Assembly (NCBI RefSeq): GCF_010092985.1
Contig: NZ_CP048106.1
Location: 2,666,001-2,730,000, forward strand
From: Pontibacter pudoricolor
GTDB taxonomy: Bacteria > Bacteroidota > Bacteroidia > Cytophagales > Hymenobacteraceae
DNA: 64,000 nucleotides
Direction of reading: 5' to 3'
In this document: positions 35,269 to 44,478 of the stretch, one piece after another
Position numbering within the stretch: position 1 is the stretch's first letter
How the letters are laid out: every line of letters begins with the position of its first letter
Translations under genes and position numbers: made by a program
Notes under the pieces: generated by a model
Told to the model about the DNA's origin: nothing
Seen by the model: only the letters and a program-made list of their open reading frames with translations
Databases searched by the model: none

Positions 35269-35317
35269 AAACTATAAATTTATTGGCTTAGTTATGGTCT
35301 TGTGCCTTTTATTCTCT

Positions 35318-35325
35318 TAATTTTG
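35318..35325 (+). promoter_or_regulatory. Putative promoter -7 element for udk-trkA
   Basis: TAATTTTG matches TAnnTTTG, with a TTGTG at about 35300 as a possible -33 element. It lies 23 bases before the udk ATG, giving a short leader. Confidence 0.45.
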
Positions 35326-35347
35326 TATTCTGAAACCATAGCTTCCA

Positions 35348-35965
35348 ATGCAAAAGCCATATATCGTCGGGATTACAGGAGGTAGTGCTTCAGGAAAAAC
35401 AACTTTTTTGAACAAGCTACTGACATCTTTTTCACCAGAAAATGTCTGCCTGATCTCTCAGGACAATTATTACAAATCTCGCGAACACCAGACCTGCGAC
35501 ACCAACGGGGTTACTAATTTCGACCTTCCTTCCTGTATAGACGAAGTGGCGTATGCCCACGACGTACTGAGAGTGAGCCAGGGTGAAACTGTTTACCGGA
35601 CTGAATATACTTTTAACAACCCCAACGTAGTGCCAAAGCAGCTGGAATTTAAACCGGCGCCTATAGTTGTAGTGGAAGGTATTTTTGTGTTTTACTTTGA
35701 GGAAATAGCCAAACTGCTCGATCTGAAAGTATACATCGATGCCAAAGAGTATATAAAACTGCAGCGCCGTATAGTTCGCGACAAAGTAGAGCGCGGCTAC
35801 GACCTGGACGACGTACTATACCGTTACACGCACCATGTAGCGCCTACCTACGAAAAATATATTAAGCCCTATAAAAACGACGCTGATATTATTATCCCGA
35901 ATAATAATAACTTTGAAAAAGGACTGGAGGTACTAACCACTTTCCTTAACTCAAAAATAAAGTAA
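35348..35965 (+). CDS. udk: Uridine kinase
   Basis: The 205-residue protein has the P-loop GGSASGKTT (residues 11-19), the substrate region SQDNYYKSREHQ, NFDLPSCID (lid/base binding) and the RRIVRDKVERGYD segment typical of uridine kinases. It phosphorylates uridine and cytidine in pyrimidine salvage. The RCK gene starts 3 bases after the stop, so the two are one operon. Confidence 0.94.
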   Translation: MQKPYIVGITGGSASGKTTFLNKLLTSFSPENVCLISQDNYYKSREHQTCDTNGVTNFDLPSCIDEVAYAHDVLRVSQGETVYRTEYTFNNPNVVPKQLEFKPAPIVVVEGIFVFYFEEIAKLLDLKVYIDAKEYIKLQRRIVRDKVERGYDLDDVLYRYTHHVAPTYEKYIKPYKNDADIIIPNNNNFEKGLEVLTTFLNSKIK

Positions 35966-35968
35966 ACT

Positions 35969-36661
35969 ATGAGACACAGGTTCGCAGTAATTGGTTTGGG
36001 TATTTTTGGCAACTCCATTGCCCGCACGCTGGCCGAGCGCGGCGCCGAGGTACTTGCTATAGATGCTGAGGAAGAACATGTAGAAGACATTAAAGACGAT
36101 GTTGCCTACGCTGTTGCCTTAGATGCGACCGATATCCGTGCCCTGGAAGCGCAGAACATCCAGGACATGGAAGCTGTGATTGTAGCCATTGGTGAGGACT
36201 TTGAAGCCCTGCTTATAACAACGGCCAACCTGCAGGAGCTTAACGTAAAACGCGTAATTACCCGTGCCTCCAACAAACAGCAGCGCCGCATCCTGGAAAA
36301 AATGGGCGTGCAGGAAATCCTGTCGCCGGAAGGGGAAGTTGGTAAGACCGTAGCCGAAAGATTGCTGCAACCGAGCATCCGTACGTTTCTTCCGCTGCCT
36401 GATAACTATGAGATCGTGGAGATCAATACGCCTCGTGGCATTGCGAACAAAAGCCTGGCTAAAATATCGCTCCGCGAGAAGTATAACCTTAACATGATAA
36501 CTATAAAGCGCTTTTTTGAGGAAATACAGGACGGTAAACCAACCCAGGTAGAGCACATCATCGGCGTACCTAAGGCCGATACCATTATTTACGCTTCCGA
36601 TATTCTGATCCTGATCGGGAAAAAGCACGATGTAAAGCGTTTTATTGAAGTAAACCGTTAA
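35969..36661 (+). CDS. Potassium-uptake regulatory subunit (TrkA/KtrA, RCK)
   Basis: The 230-residue protein begins FAVIGLGIFGNSIARTLAERGAEVLAIDAEEE, a Rossmann NAD/ATP-binding RCK_N domain with GxGxxG. RCK_C follows at about 140-225 (NYEIVEINTPRGIANKSLAKI). Such subunits gate KtrB/TrkH potassium channels from the cytoplasmic side. The membrane partner is not in the window, which suggests it acts in trans. It is transcribed with udk. Confidence 0.92.
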   Translation: MRHRFAVIGLGIFGNSIARTLAERGAEVLAIDAEEEHVEDIKDDVAYAVALDATDIRALEAQNIQDMEAVIVAIGEDFEALLITTANLQELNVKRVITRASNKQQRRILEKMGVQEILSPEGEVGKTVAERLLQPSIRTFLPLPDNYEIVEINTPRGIANKSLAKISLREKYNLNMITIKRFFEEIQDGKPTQVEHIIGVPKADTIIYASDILILIGKKHDVKRFIEVNR

Positions 36662-36687
36662 CGATTTTATTTTTAAAGGAAAGAAGT

Positions 36688-36695
36688 TACATTTG
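36688..36695 (+). promoter_or_regulatory. Putative promoter -7 element
   Basis: TACATTTG matches TAnnTTTG but lies only 9 bases before the ATG at 36705. Either the mRNA is nearly leaderless or translation begins at the ATG at 36750, which still gives a signal peptide. Confidence 0.35.
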
Positions 36696-36704
36696 TAACT
36701 ACAC

Positions 36705-37079
36705 ATGCCACAAAACAAAACTATAGCACAGCAGCTCAGGTATCTTTTGATGTCGGTAACCTTGCTTTGGGCGCTTATGCTCAATGGTCAGGAGGTGCGT
36801 GCCTATGTATTGCCGGCAGATAACACTGAAAAGCAGGAGAAGCCACGGGTTACCGATGTTCCTTCTCCGGAAGCTAAAACAGTTGTAAAACAGAAAGTAT
36901 CGTTAGAGGCTACCACCTCTTTTATAACCTTAAACCTGCAGCAGGCTACGTTGCCGGCCTCGTTTCCTGCTTTTGCAGCCCTGACCGACGAAGTGCTGCC
37001 AGCCCAGACTGCCTTACCTTCAGGCAATGGCTTTGTAGCACAGCTTTTCCCTACAACCATACAGCCCAACGCCCCTTAG
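36705..37079 (+). CDS. Small exported protein of unknown function
   Basis: The 124-residue protein has an N-terminal hydrophobic segment (YLLMSVTLLWALMLNGQEVRA) that looks like a signal peptide. The mature part is short, rich in Thr, Ala and Pro, with no recognised domain (TSFITLNLQQATLPASFPAFAALTDEVLPAQT). It resembles the short exported proteins that accompany envelope genes in Bacteroidota. An alternative start at 36750 (MSVTLLWALML) would fit the promoter position better. Confidence 0.6.
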   Translation: MPQNKTIAQQLRYLLMSVTLLWALMLNGQEVRAYVLPADNTEKQEKPRVTDVPSPEAKTVVKQKVSLEATTSFITLNLQQATLPASFPAFAALTDEVLPAQTALPSGNGFVAQLFPTTIQPNAP

Positions 37080-37245
37080 GCTGCACAATTACCCTTCTTT
37101 ATTCTAAAAAAACAGCTTTCCCTGCAAGGTAAACACCTCAGACGGAACGCGTTGCACTGGCATTCAGTTATTCATAAGCACACTGATTTGCAGACACTTA
37201 CACAGTATTAATCTAACAATCTATTCCATAATTTTTATTTAACCA

Positions 37246-40227
37246 ATGCGTAACAAATCGTTAATAATCACGCTGACAGTTATCGTATCGGCCTTGTGCC
37301 TTTACTTCCTGTCATTCTCGTTTGTTGCCCACAACGTGCAGAAGGATGCAGAAGCATTTGCTACAGATGCACAGGGTAACATAGATCTTGTTAAAAAGCA
37401 GGACTACCTCGATTCAATCTGGAAAGAGCCTGTGTTTCTTGGATACACTTACCAGGAAATCAAAGAAAATGAGCTTGGTCTTGGCCTTGACTTAAAAGGT
37501 GGGATGCACGTGGTGCTGGAAGTATCTCCTGTTGAGATCATCAAGTCTATGTCTGGTAACAGCAAAGACCCTAACTTCCTGAAGGCGCTTGCACGTGCAC
37601 AGGAACTGCAGAAGAACAGCCAGGAGCGCTTTACAACCCTGTTTGCACAAGCTTACCGCGAAGTGGAGCCAGATGGCCGACTAAGCCGTATTTTCTCTAA
37701 CTCTGCAAACCGTGGCAAGATCAGCTACGAATCATCAAACAAAGAGGTAATTGACATCATTGACAAGGAAGTCGAAGATGCCATCGGTCGTTCTTTCAAC
37801 ATCCTTCGTACCCGTATCGATAAGTTTGGTGTAAACCAGCCAAATATCCAGCGCCTGAAAGGCAGTGGACGTATCCAGATCGAATTACCTGGTATTGACA
37901 ACCCTGAGCGTGTTCGTAAACTGTTACAAGGTATGGCTAACCTGGAGTTCTGGGAAGTATGGTCTCCGCAGGAGTTCAGCCCTTACTTTATGCAGCTGAA
38001 CGAGTACCTTACACAACAGGAAAAAGCAGGTAACCTGAACCTGAGAGAAACTGAAACAAAAAATCCTTTAAAAGCCGCTGCTGCTAAAGGCGACGTACTG
38101 GCACAGGCTGCTGCCTCTGACTCTAACGCCGTAGCTGCTTCTGATACCACTGCTAAAGATACTGCTGCCGCTGCTTTAGCTGCTGCCGATTCACTTGCGA
38201 ACCAGGCTGGCCCGCTTGCCCGTCTGTTTACACAGTTACCAAACGGTATTGGCGCTAACGTGCGCGATACTGCCAAGATCAATGATATTTTTGCAAGACC
38301 TGACGTTCGTGCCATCTTCCCTCCTAACATGAAGTTTTTATGGGATGTGAAGCCAATTGCAGGCGATAACCGCCAGGAGTTTGTAGAGCTGTACGCTGTT
38401 AAAAAAGGTCGTGACGGTAAAGCGCCACTTTCCGGTGATGCTATCAACGATGCCCGTCAGGATTTCGACCAGCAGGGTCGCCCTGAGATCAACATGACCA
38501 TGAACCCGACAGGTGCCAAGAAATGGGCTCGCCTGACAGGTAACAACGTTGGTCGCCAGATCGCCATCGTACTTGACAACTATGTATATTCTGCTCCGGT
38601 GGTGCAGGGCGAAATTACAGGTGGTAGCTCGTCTATCTCCGGTAACTTCACTATCGAAGAAGCGCAGGACTTAGCAAACATCCTGAAAGCCGGTAAAATG
38701 CCAGCTCCTACCCGTATCGTGGAAGAAGCGATCGTAGGTCCGTCATTAGGCCAGGAAGCTATCAACCAGGGTTTACTTTCTACTTTGGCAGGTCTTGTGA
38801 TCGTGGTTGTATTCATGATCGCTTACTATAGCCGTGGTGGTTTTATTGCTGACTTGGCTTTAGTATTCAACATCTTCTTTATCCTGGGTATTCTTGCTCA
38901 GTTTAATGCAGCCCTTACGCTGCCTGGTATTGCCGGTATTGTGCTTACGCTGGGTATGGCCGTGGATGCGAACGTACTGATATTTGAGCGTATGCGCGAA
39001 GAAGCCCGGAAAGGCCTGAGCATGCGCGAAGTGATAAACAAAGGTTACGACAAGGCTTTCATAACTATTCTGGATGCCAACGTAACTACGTTCCTGGCTG
39101 GTTTTATCCTTTACTTCTTTGGTTCAGGTCCGGTTAAAGGCTTTGCTATCACGTTGATGTTAGGTATCGTAACTTCATTCTTTACTTCTGTTTACATTTC
39201 CCGTTTGTTGATCGAAAGATCTTTCCTGAAAACGGGCAAGCTGTCGTTCTCTAATGCATTTGCTGAGAGAATGTTCCAGAATGTGAAGTTTGATGTAATG
39301 AAATGGAAAAAACCAGCCTATGCATTCTCTCTGTCTCTGATCATTTTCGGCTTTGTGGCTATGGCCATTAAAGGACCAAACCTGGGTGTTGACTTCCAAG
39401 GTGGACGTTCTTATGTTGTGGAATTCGACAAGGCAATTCCAGCATCTGATGTGCGCGCCGCCTTGACAGATGATTTCCATGAGGAAGGTACAGAAGTTAA
39501 GACCTTTGGTGCCTCTAACCGTGTAAAAGTTATTACAAGCTGGCTGGCTGATGACGAGAGTCTTCAGGCAGACGAGCAGGTAAAAGCTGCCCTGGATGCT
39601 GGTCTTGCTGAGTTCAGTGACCTGAACCCTGAAGTACTAAGCTCTTCAAAAGTAGGTGCTACCGTAGCGGATGATATTCAGAATACAGCCGTTATCGCGC
39701 TTCTTCTTTCACTGGTTGGTATCTTTATTTATGTAATGTTCCGCTTCAACAAGTGGCAGTTTAGCTTGGGTGGTGTGGTAGCGTTGCTTCACGATGCCCT
39801 GATGATCATTGCCATATTTGCTATTTTGGATCTGTTCGGAATTTCTTATGAGATGGACCAGATATTTATTGCGGCAATTCTTACCATCATCGGTTTCTCA
39901 ATTAACGATACCGTGGTAATCTTTGACCGTGTGCGTGAGTACATGAATGATAATCCGAAAGCGCACGTTAGAGAAATCATTAACCCAGCCCTGATTGATA
40001 CTTTCAGCCGTACCATTATTACATCGGTTACTGTATTTATGGTGGTGCTTGTGCTGTTCATTTTTGGTGGTGAAATACTTCGCGGTTTCTCACTTGCCAT
40101 GTTGATCGGTGTGGTATTTGGTGTTTACTCGACGTTATTTATTGCATCGCCAATTGTGGTTGATACGATGAAAGATGAGAAGAAGCCTGCTCCGGCACCA
40201 CAGCCAACAGCAAAAAAGGTTAGCTAA
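37246..40227 (+). CDS. secDF: Protein translocase SecDF fusion
   Basis: The 993-residue protein fuses SecD and SecF. SecD: membrane segment 7-27, ELGLGLDLKGGMHVVLEV, the long periplasmic domain, GRPEINMTMNPTGAKKWARLTGNNVGRQIAIVLDNYVYSAPVV, and the membrane segments starting GLLSTLAGLVIVVVFMIAY with GMAVDANVLIFERMREE. SecF begins near residue 690, with GPNLGVDFQGGRSYVVEFD and GFSINDTVVIFDRVREYM. It uses the proton gradient to help preprotein export. An Ala/Asp/Ser-rich, probably disordered insertion lies at about residues 272-320 of the SecD periplasmic part. The TAA stop opens an AACTATAGTT motif. Confidence 0.97.
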   Translation: MRNKSLIITLTVIVSALCLYFLSFSFVAHNVQKDAEAFATDAQGNIDLVKKQDYLDSIWKEPVFLGYTYQEIKENELGLGLDLKGGMHVVLEVSPVEIIKSMSGNSKDPNFLKALARAQELQKNSQERFTTLFAQAYREVEPDGRLSRIFSNSANRGKISYESSNKEVIDIIDKEVEDAIGRSFNILRTRIDKFGVNQPNIQRLKGSGRIQIELPGIDNPERVRKLLQGMANLEFWEVWSPQEFSPYFMQLNEYLTQQEKAGNLNLRETETKNPLKAAAAKGDVLAQAAASDSNAVAASDTTAKDTAAAALAAADSLANQAGPLARLFTQLPNGIGANVRDTAKINDIFARPDVRAIFPPNMKFLWDVKPIAGDNRQEFVELYAVKKGRDGKAPLSGDAINDARQDFDQQGRPEINMTMNPTGAKKWARLTGNNVGRQIAIVLDNYVYSAPVVQGEITGGSSSISGNFTIEEAQDLANILKAGKMPAPTRIVEEAIVGPSLGQEAINQGLLSTLAGLVIVVVFMIAYYSRGGFIADLALVFNIFFILGILAQFNAALTLPGIAGIVLTLGMAVDANVLIFERMREEARKGLSMREVINKGYDKAFITILDANVTTFLAGFILYFFGSGPVKGFAITLMLGIVTSFFTSVYISRLLIERSFLKTGKLSFSNAFAERMFQNVKFDVMKWKKPAYAFSLSLIIFGFVAMAIKGPNLGVDFQGGRSYVVEFDKAIPASDVRAALTDDFHEEGTEVKTFGASNRVKVITSWLADDESLQADEQVKAALDAGLAEFSDLNPEVLSSSKVGATVADDIQNTAVIALLLSLVGIFIYVMFRFNKWQFSLGGVVALLHDALMIIAIFAILDLFGISYEMDQIFIAAILTIIGFSINDTVVIFDRVREYMNDNPKAHVREIINPALIDTFSRTIITSVTVFMVVLVLFIFGGEILRGFSLAMLIGVVFGVYSTLFIASPIVVDTMKDEKKPAPAPQPTAKKVS

Positions 40228-40250
40228 CTATAGTTTAGTAAATAAATGGA

Positions 40251-40283
40251 AAGCCCGGGGCATACGCTCCGGGCTTTTTTTGT
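40251..40283 (+). terminator. Terminator after secDF
   Basis: AAGCCCGG pairs with CCGGGCTT across a 10-base loop and is followed by a T7 run. It lies 23 bases after the secDF stop. Confidence 0.9.
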
Positions 40284-41100
40284 ATGCAGTTGCGTTCCAG
40301 GATTTGCTGTAGAGACGCAATACGTTGCGTCTCCGCTATGGAACTATAGGTTTGGTTGTGGATTGACTTGTTATTTAAGCTAAATCGATTTTCCTGATTA
40401 GATATGATTTTGTTTGAACCGGGATTAATCTGATCCATACCGCAAGTTTAGCATTAGCGTAATTTGTGGTTTTGCCTGGTGCCAGTTTGTAACTGGCTTT
40501 CTGCGGGAGCAGAAAAGGTTGGTTTTGCTGGTTTTATAGTTTTAAGAAGTTGATAACTATAGTTTCGGCCGGAAATACTGGCGCCGGTATCTGACCGGTG
40601 ACCTGCAGTGGGTGCGAGTCTCCAAACTTGCTTAGGCTATAGTTGCATAGCAGAATTAAAACCAAGTTTAAACCTGTAGTTGCATAGGGGAGACGCAACA
40701 TATTGCGTCTCTACAATCCTGGACCATCAGACCATTGTTGGTGTTTTCACCAACAATCCATTAGTTGGCTGCCTGTGCTTGCTGGTGAAAACACGCAGCA
40801 AGGGCTTGGCTGATTGCAGAAAAACTAACAAACTATAGTTACAGCCATCATTGGTCTTGCTTTTCCAAAGCAAAGCAAGTTGAAAACTTACTGCCAAGCA
40901 AAGCCACAAGTTACGCTTCGTTAAACTTGCGGCTGATTCGTTATTCTGCTAATCCCATAAATCTCCCTTAATCCCGGTTAAGGCAAAAAGACGCAAGGTA
41001 TTGTTCTCTACATTTCGTAAACCCCAGTCCAGACCATTAATCCTGAAACCCCTCCAATCCTATATTCCATCCTATCTTAAATCTTAGCCCCAGGTTCATA
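40284..41100. repeat. Intergenic region with composite element (family B, copy 2)
   Basis: No credible gene. Element B runs from about 40310 (GTAGAGACGCAATACGTTGCGTCTC) to about 40715 (GGAGACGCAACATATTGCGTCTCTAC), enclosing a GGCGCCGGTATCTGACCGGTGACC segment and CTATAGTTGCATAG. Further on, 40736-40800 holds an inverted pair built on GTGTTTTCACCA and TGGTGAAAACAC, and 40985-41080 has degenerate relatives and ATCC repeats. A 60-codon frame at 40727-40909 on the minus strand is not considered real. Confidence 0.7.
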
Positions 41101-41110
41101 TAAACAAAAA

Positions 41111-41135
41111 AGCCAGCTCTTATAAAGGAGCCGGC
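41111..41135 (-). terminator. Terminator after nfu
   Basis: On the minus strand AGCCGGCTC pairs with GAGCTGGCT (one G-T wobble) and is followed by a T run. It lies 27 bases after the nfu stop. Confidence 0.85.
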
Positions 41136-41161
41136 TTTTTATAGTTTATAGTTGCTTTTGC

Positions 41162-41773
41162 TTAGATGGTAACGCCATCAGCAACAACTTCTTTTACTTC
41201 TGGTACCATACGCTTCAGCAGGTTCTCGATACCGGCTTTAAGCGTTACAGTAGCAGATGGGCAGCCGCTGCACGAGCCTTGCAGGTGCACTGTAACCACA
41301 CCGTCGTTATAAGATTTGAAAGAAATGTTACCGCCATCCTGCTCTACAGCCGGACGTACGTAGTTCTCCAACAGATCGATCACTTTCTTAACTATAGCTG
41401 CGTCGCCTTCTGATGTTTCGCCGGATATAGAAGTCTCCGTTTTCGGAGCAGCCGAGAAGCCTTCGTTAAAGATAGGGCCACCAGCCTCAACATAAGATTT
41501 CAGGAAGGTGCGCAACTCAGGTATAAGCTTTACCCACTCTATAGTTGAGTTCTTGGTTATAGTTACAAAGTTGCTGGCAATGAACACACGCGAAACGTAA
41601 TCGAAATTGAAAAGCTCCTGTGCCAACGGCGACTCTACTGCACTTTCCAGATCCGGGTAATCCACGCTCTGGCCATCTGGCAGCAACTGCACGTTCATCA
41701 CTAATTTCATTGACTCTGGGTTCGGGTTAGCCTCAGCATATACCGACACCATTTTCTCTTTATTATCTATCAT
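41162..41773 (-). CDS. NifU-like Fe-S scaffold/carrier (Nfu type)
   Basis: The 203-residue protein has an N-terminal Nfu_N domain (EANPNPESMKLVMNVQLL, PLAQELFNFDYVSRVFIASNFVTITK) and a C-terminal NifU domain with the cluster-binding CxxC in LQGSCSGCPSATVTLKAGIENLL. It assembles or carries 4Fe-4S clusters to target enzymes, such as QueG and other Fe-S proteins. It is transcribed alone. Confidence 0.94.
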   Translation of the reverse strand: MIDNKEKMVSVYAEANPNPESMKLVMNVQLLPDGQSVDYPDLESAVESPLAQELFNFDYVSRVFIASNFVTITKNSTIEWVKLIPELRTFLKSYVEAGGPIFNEGFSAAPKTETSISGETSEGDAAIVKKVIDLLENYVRPAVEQDGGNISFKSYNDGVVTVHLQGSCSGCPSATVTLKAGIENLLKRMVPEVKEVVADGVTI

Positions 41774-41990
41774 GGGAATCTACGTTTTAAGTAAAACTTT
41801 GGACCACGCCTTAAAGTTTCCAAAATTAGGCATTATTTCTAAGAAGTAAAGAAATACAGGCACAGTCTTAAATAAGATTAGGCCAATAAAAAATTACATA
41901 TTTCTACCTCTGAATAGCATTTGAGCCTATATATTTTATCTTTGTTCCGTAACCAACCAGCTCAGCACTACAGACAATTCACAAACACCT

Positions 41991-43379
41991 ATGCTAACTA
42001 ATTTCATTCTACTGGCCCAGAACCAAATTTCTCCGCCGGGCTTCCTTATCATTCCTTTTCTTTTATTGATCGGCATGATCGCTGCCGGGCCAATTTTCTT
42101 TAGCCACTTCTGGGAAAACAACTATAAAAAAGTGGCCGTGGTACTTGCCCTTATAGTTTTAGGGTATTACCTCTTTGCCCTGCAGGACGTGCACATGCCG
42201 ATACATACTTTTTTTGAGTATGCCTCTTTTGCAGTGCTGCTTAGCTCCTTATACATCTCTGCAGGCGGTATTTATATAAATGTTAATGCGCGGGCCACAC
42301 CAGCCATGAACGTAGCCCTGGTAGCCATAGGGGCCGTATTAGCAAACATTGTAGGTACAACAGGTGCGTCGCTTTTGCTTATCCGCCCGTTCATCCGCCT
42401 GAACATACACCGTATTAAAGCATACCAGATCGTATTCTTTATTTTTATAGTTAGCAATGCGGGCGGTCTGCTTACCCCCCTTGGCGACCCGCCGTTATTT
42501 ATCGGTTTCCTGAAAGGCGTTCCTTTCTTCTGGACATTACAGCACTTGTTTACACCCTGGCTTATTGCAATTGCCTTGCTTTGCCTTGTTTTTTACTTTG
42601 TAGACAGAAGAAATAAAATAACAGACTTTACCCCTAGTCCGGAAGTAGTATCGAAACTGGATGAACGTACTGAATTCTATGTAAGTGGTAAGCGCAACCT
42701 GTTCTGGCTGGCAATTATTATCGGGGCTATTTTCCTGGACCCTAACGTGATTGAAAGCTTACCGCATATTTATTATGATGGCAACAAGTTCTCTTTCCTC
42801 CGTGAAATTATTCAGCTTTCTGCTGCTTTCTTTTGCTACCGTAATGCAAGCAAAACAGCCATGGCAGGTAATCAGTTCTCCTTCCATCCTATTCTGGAAG
42901 TCGTGTTCCTGTTCTTCGGTATTTTCTTTACGATGATGCCTGCCTTACAGCTTTCGGCTGAAATTGCCTCTGCACCGCAGTATGCAAAATATATTACACC
43001 TAACTTCCTGTATTGGGCAACCGGCTCACTTTCCAGCTTCCTGGATAACGCGCCTACGTATGCCAACTTCCTGTCACTTGGAATGGCCAAGTATGATATG
43101 GCACAAAACAGCGTGGTGGAAGTTCGCCAGTTTGCCACCGGTACCGGAGCAGACCCTATTACGCTAACCTTACTGGAAGCCATTTCGCTGGCATCGGTGC
43201 TGTTTGGTGCTTTTACCTATATTGGTAACGGGCCTAACTTTATGGTAAAAGCCATTGCTGAAAGTGCTGGTATTAAAATGCCATCTTTCTTCGGTTATGT
43301 GTTCCGTTATTCTATCCCGTTCCTGTTGCCAATCCTGATCATTATCTGGTACCTGGTTGTAGAACTGAAATTGTTCTAA
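41991..43379 (+). CDS. Sodium:proton antiporter, NhaD-like (CitMHS/ArsB superfamily)
   Basis: The 462-residue protein has 11-13 membrane segments. Conserved features include GAVLANIVGTTGASLLLIRPFIRLN and FIVSNAGGLLTPLGDPPLFIGFLKGVPF, and the C-terminal SSFLDNAPTYANFLSL and YIGNGPNFMVKAIAES. These match the ion transporter superfamily members annotated as NhaD in Bacteroidota. It should export Na+ in exchange for protons. A strong bidirectional terminator follows. Confidence 0.9.
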   Translation: MLTNFILLAQNQISPPGFLIIPFLLLIGMIAAGPIFFSHFWENNYKKVAVVLALIVLGYYLFALQDVHMPIHTFFEYASFAVLLSSLYISAGGIYINVNARATPAMNVALVAIGAVLANIVGTTGASLLLIRPFIRLNIHRIKAYQIVFFIFIVSNAGGLLTPLGDPPLFIGFLKGVPFFWTLQHLFTPWLIAIALLCLVFYFVDRRNKITDFTPSPEVVSKLDERTEFYVSGKRNLFWLAIIIGAIFLDPNVIESLPHIYYDGNKFSFLREIIQLSAAFFCYRNASKTAMAGNQFSFHPILEVVFLFFGIFFTMMPALQLSAEIASAPQYAKYITPNFLYWATGSLSSFLDNAPTYANFLSLGMAKYDMAQNSVVEVRQFATGTGADPITLTLLEAISLASVLFGAFTYIGNGPNFMVKAIAESAGIKMPSFFGYVFRYSIPFLLPILIIIWYLVVELKLF

Positions 43380-43394
43380 ACTATATTGAACTAT

Positions 43395-43432
43395 AAAAAG
43401 CGCCGTTCCTTTAAACAGGGAACGGCGCTTTT
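43395..43432 (+). terminator. Terminator after the NhaD-like antiporter
   Basis: A perfect 11-base stem AGCGCCGTTCC / GGAACGGCGCT at 43399-43409 and 43419-43429 encloses a 9-base loop with A and T runs on either side. Confidence 0.92.
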
Positions 43433-43479
43433 GTTTATAACCAAATCTGACTATATTCATAGAAATAATCAATTACCAG

Positions 43480-43797
43480 GTGCACCGCTTCAAACCTTTT
43501 CTTATCTACTATAAAGCCCTGATGAGCTTTAGTCTGCCATTTTCGCTGCTGGCAGGTATAGTTAGCATGGGTTTCAGCGCTGATAAACTTATCGGGTTTA
43601 TCAACTCCTTTAGTTTGAGCATTCTTACCGGTAGCTTTTTGCTGGCCCTGTTCTTTTACGAGCAGCGCTATCAGAACCAGTACTACTTTTACCACAATTT
43701 AGGCATCAGCAAAACTGGGCTTATAGCTGGCTCTTATTTATGTAATGTGGCAATTGCAGTTCTACTGTTCATCCTGAAGCTATACCTGTATGCCTGA
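43480..43797 (+). CDS. Small membrane partner of an ABC transporter
   Basis: The 105-residue protein has three hydrophobic segments (about 16-32, 45-60 and 80-103). It starts at a GTG (internal ATG at residue 15 is an alternative). The family is seen in Bacteroidota next to a lone ABC ATPase; the function is unknown to me. Its last 8 bases overlap the start of the ATPase gene, so the pair is translationally coupled. The pair is unusual because a normal ABC exporter needs six helices per half; three per chain implies that it works as an oligomer or with other proteins. Confidence 0.72.
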   Translation: MHRFKPFLIYYKALMSFSLPFSLLAGIVSMGFSADKLIGFINSFSLSILTGSFLLALFFYEQRYQNQYYFYHNLGISKTGLIAGSYLCNVAIAVLLFILKLYLYA

Positions 43798-44467
43798 GAA
43801 CAAACTGGAAGTTGACAGCATTCTTTTCAATTATGGGCACAGGCAACTTCTTACCAATATTTATCTAAGCTGCAAAACCGGCGAAATTGCAGGATTGCTG
43901 GGCAGGAATGGATGTGGCAAAACAACTCTTCTCAAGATCATTTTTGGTACGCTACCCACGCTTAACAAACACATCCGCATTAATGGCAACGTTTATAATG
44001 AGCCTTACAAAAGCGATAACCTACTTGCTTACCTTCCGCAAAACGACTTTTTGCCTCACAACATAAAGCTGCACAGGCTCATAGATCTCTATCATAAAGA
44101 GCCGGATAAGAGAGAAACTATAAAACAGGACGAGCGAATACAGAAACATCTTACAAAATATGCCGGAGAACTCTCGAAAGGTGAACTGCGCTACTTTGAA
44201 CTGATGCTCCTATTGCAGAAAGATGTAAAGTTTATGCTGCTGGATGAGCCATTCTCCGGAATAGCGCCACTATATGTTGAGTATATAGAAGAGTTACTTA
44301 GGGCGCACCTTGGAACAAAAGGCTTCCTCATTACGGACCACGATTACCAGTCGGTGTTGCGGGTCAGTGATAGAATCATACTTCTTGCTGATGGGTATGC
44401 GAGGCCAATAAATTGCATGGAGGAACTATACCAATACGGTTATATTCCGGCTAATGCGCTGAAGTAA
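43790..44467 (+). CDS. ABC transporter ATP-binding protein
   Basis: The 225-residue protein has Walker A GLLGRNGCGKTTLLK, Q-loop LPQNDFLP, a signature LSKGELRY in place of LSGGQ, Walker B KFMLLDEPF and H-loop LITDHDY. The signature departs from consensus, with Lys for the second Gly and Glu-Leu for the Gln. It is an exporter-type ATPase of unknown substrate. Its partner is the 105-residue membrane protein encoded just upstream. Confidence 0.9.
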   Translation: MPENKLEVDSILFNYGHRQLLTNIYLSCKTGEIAGLLGRNGCGKTTLLKIIFGTLPTLNKHIRINGNVYNEPYKSDNLLAYLPQNDFLPHNIKLHRLIDLYHKEPDKRETIKQDERIQKHLTKYAGELSKGELRYFELMLLLQKDVKFMLLDEPFSGIAPLYVEYIEELLRAHLGTKGFLITDHDYQSVLRVSDRIILLADGYARPINCMEELYQYGYIPANALK

Positions 44468-44478
44468 ACTATAAGAAC

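Noticed and set aside
40727-40909. 60-codon minus frame
   Set aside because: It falls in repeat DNA, has no clear ribosome site and overlaps an inverted pair.
41920-41944. Promoter TTTG-N13-TATCTTTG before the NhaD-like gene
   Set aside because: The spacer of 13 bases is too short for the Bacteroidota sigma consensus, although the -7 element alone fits.
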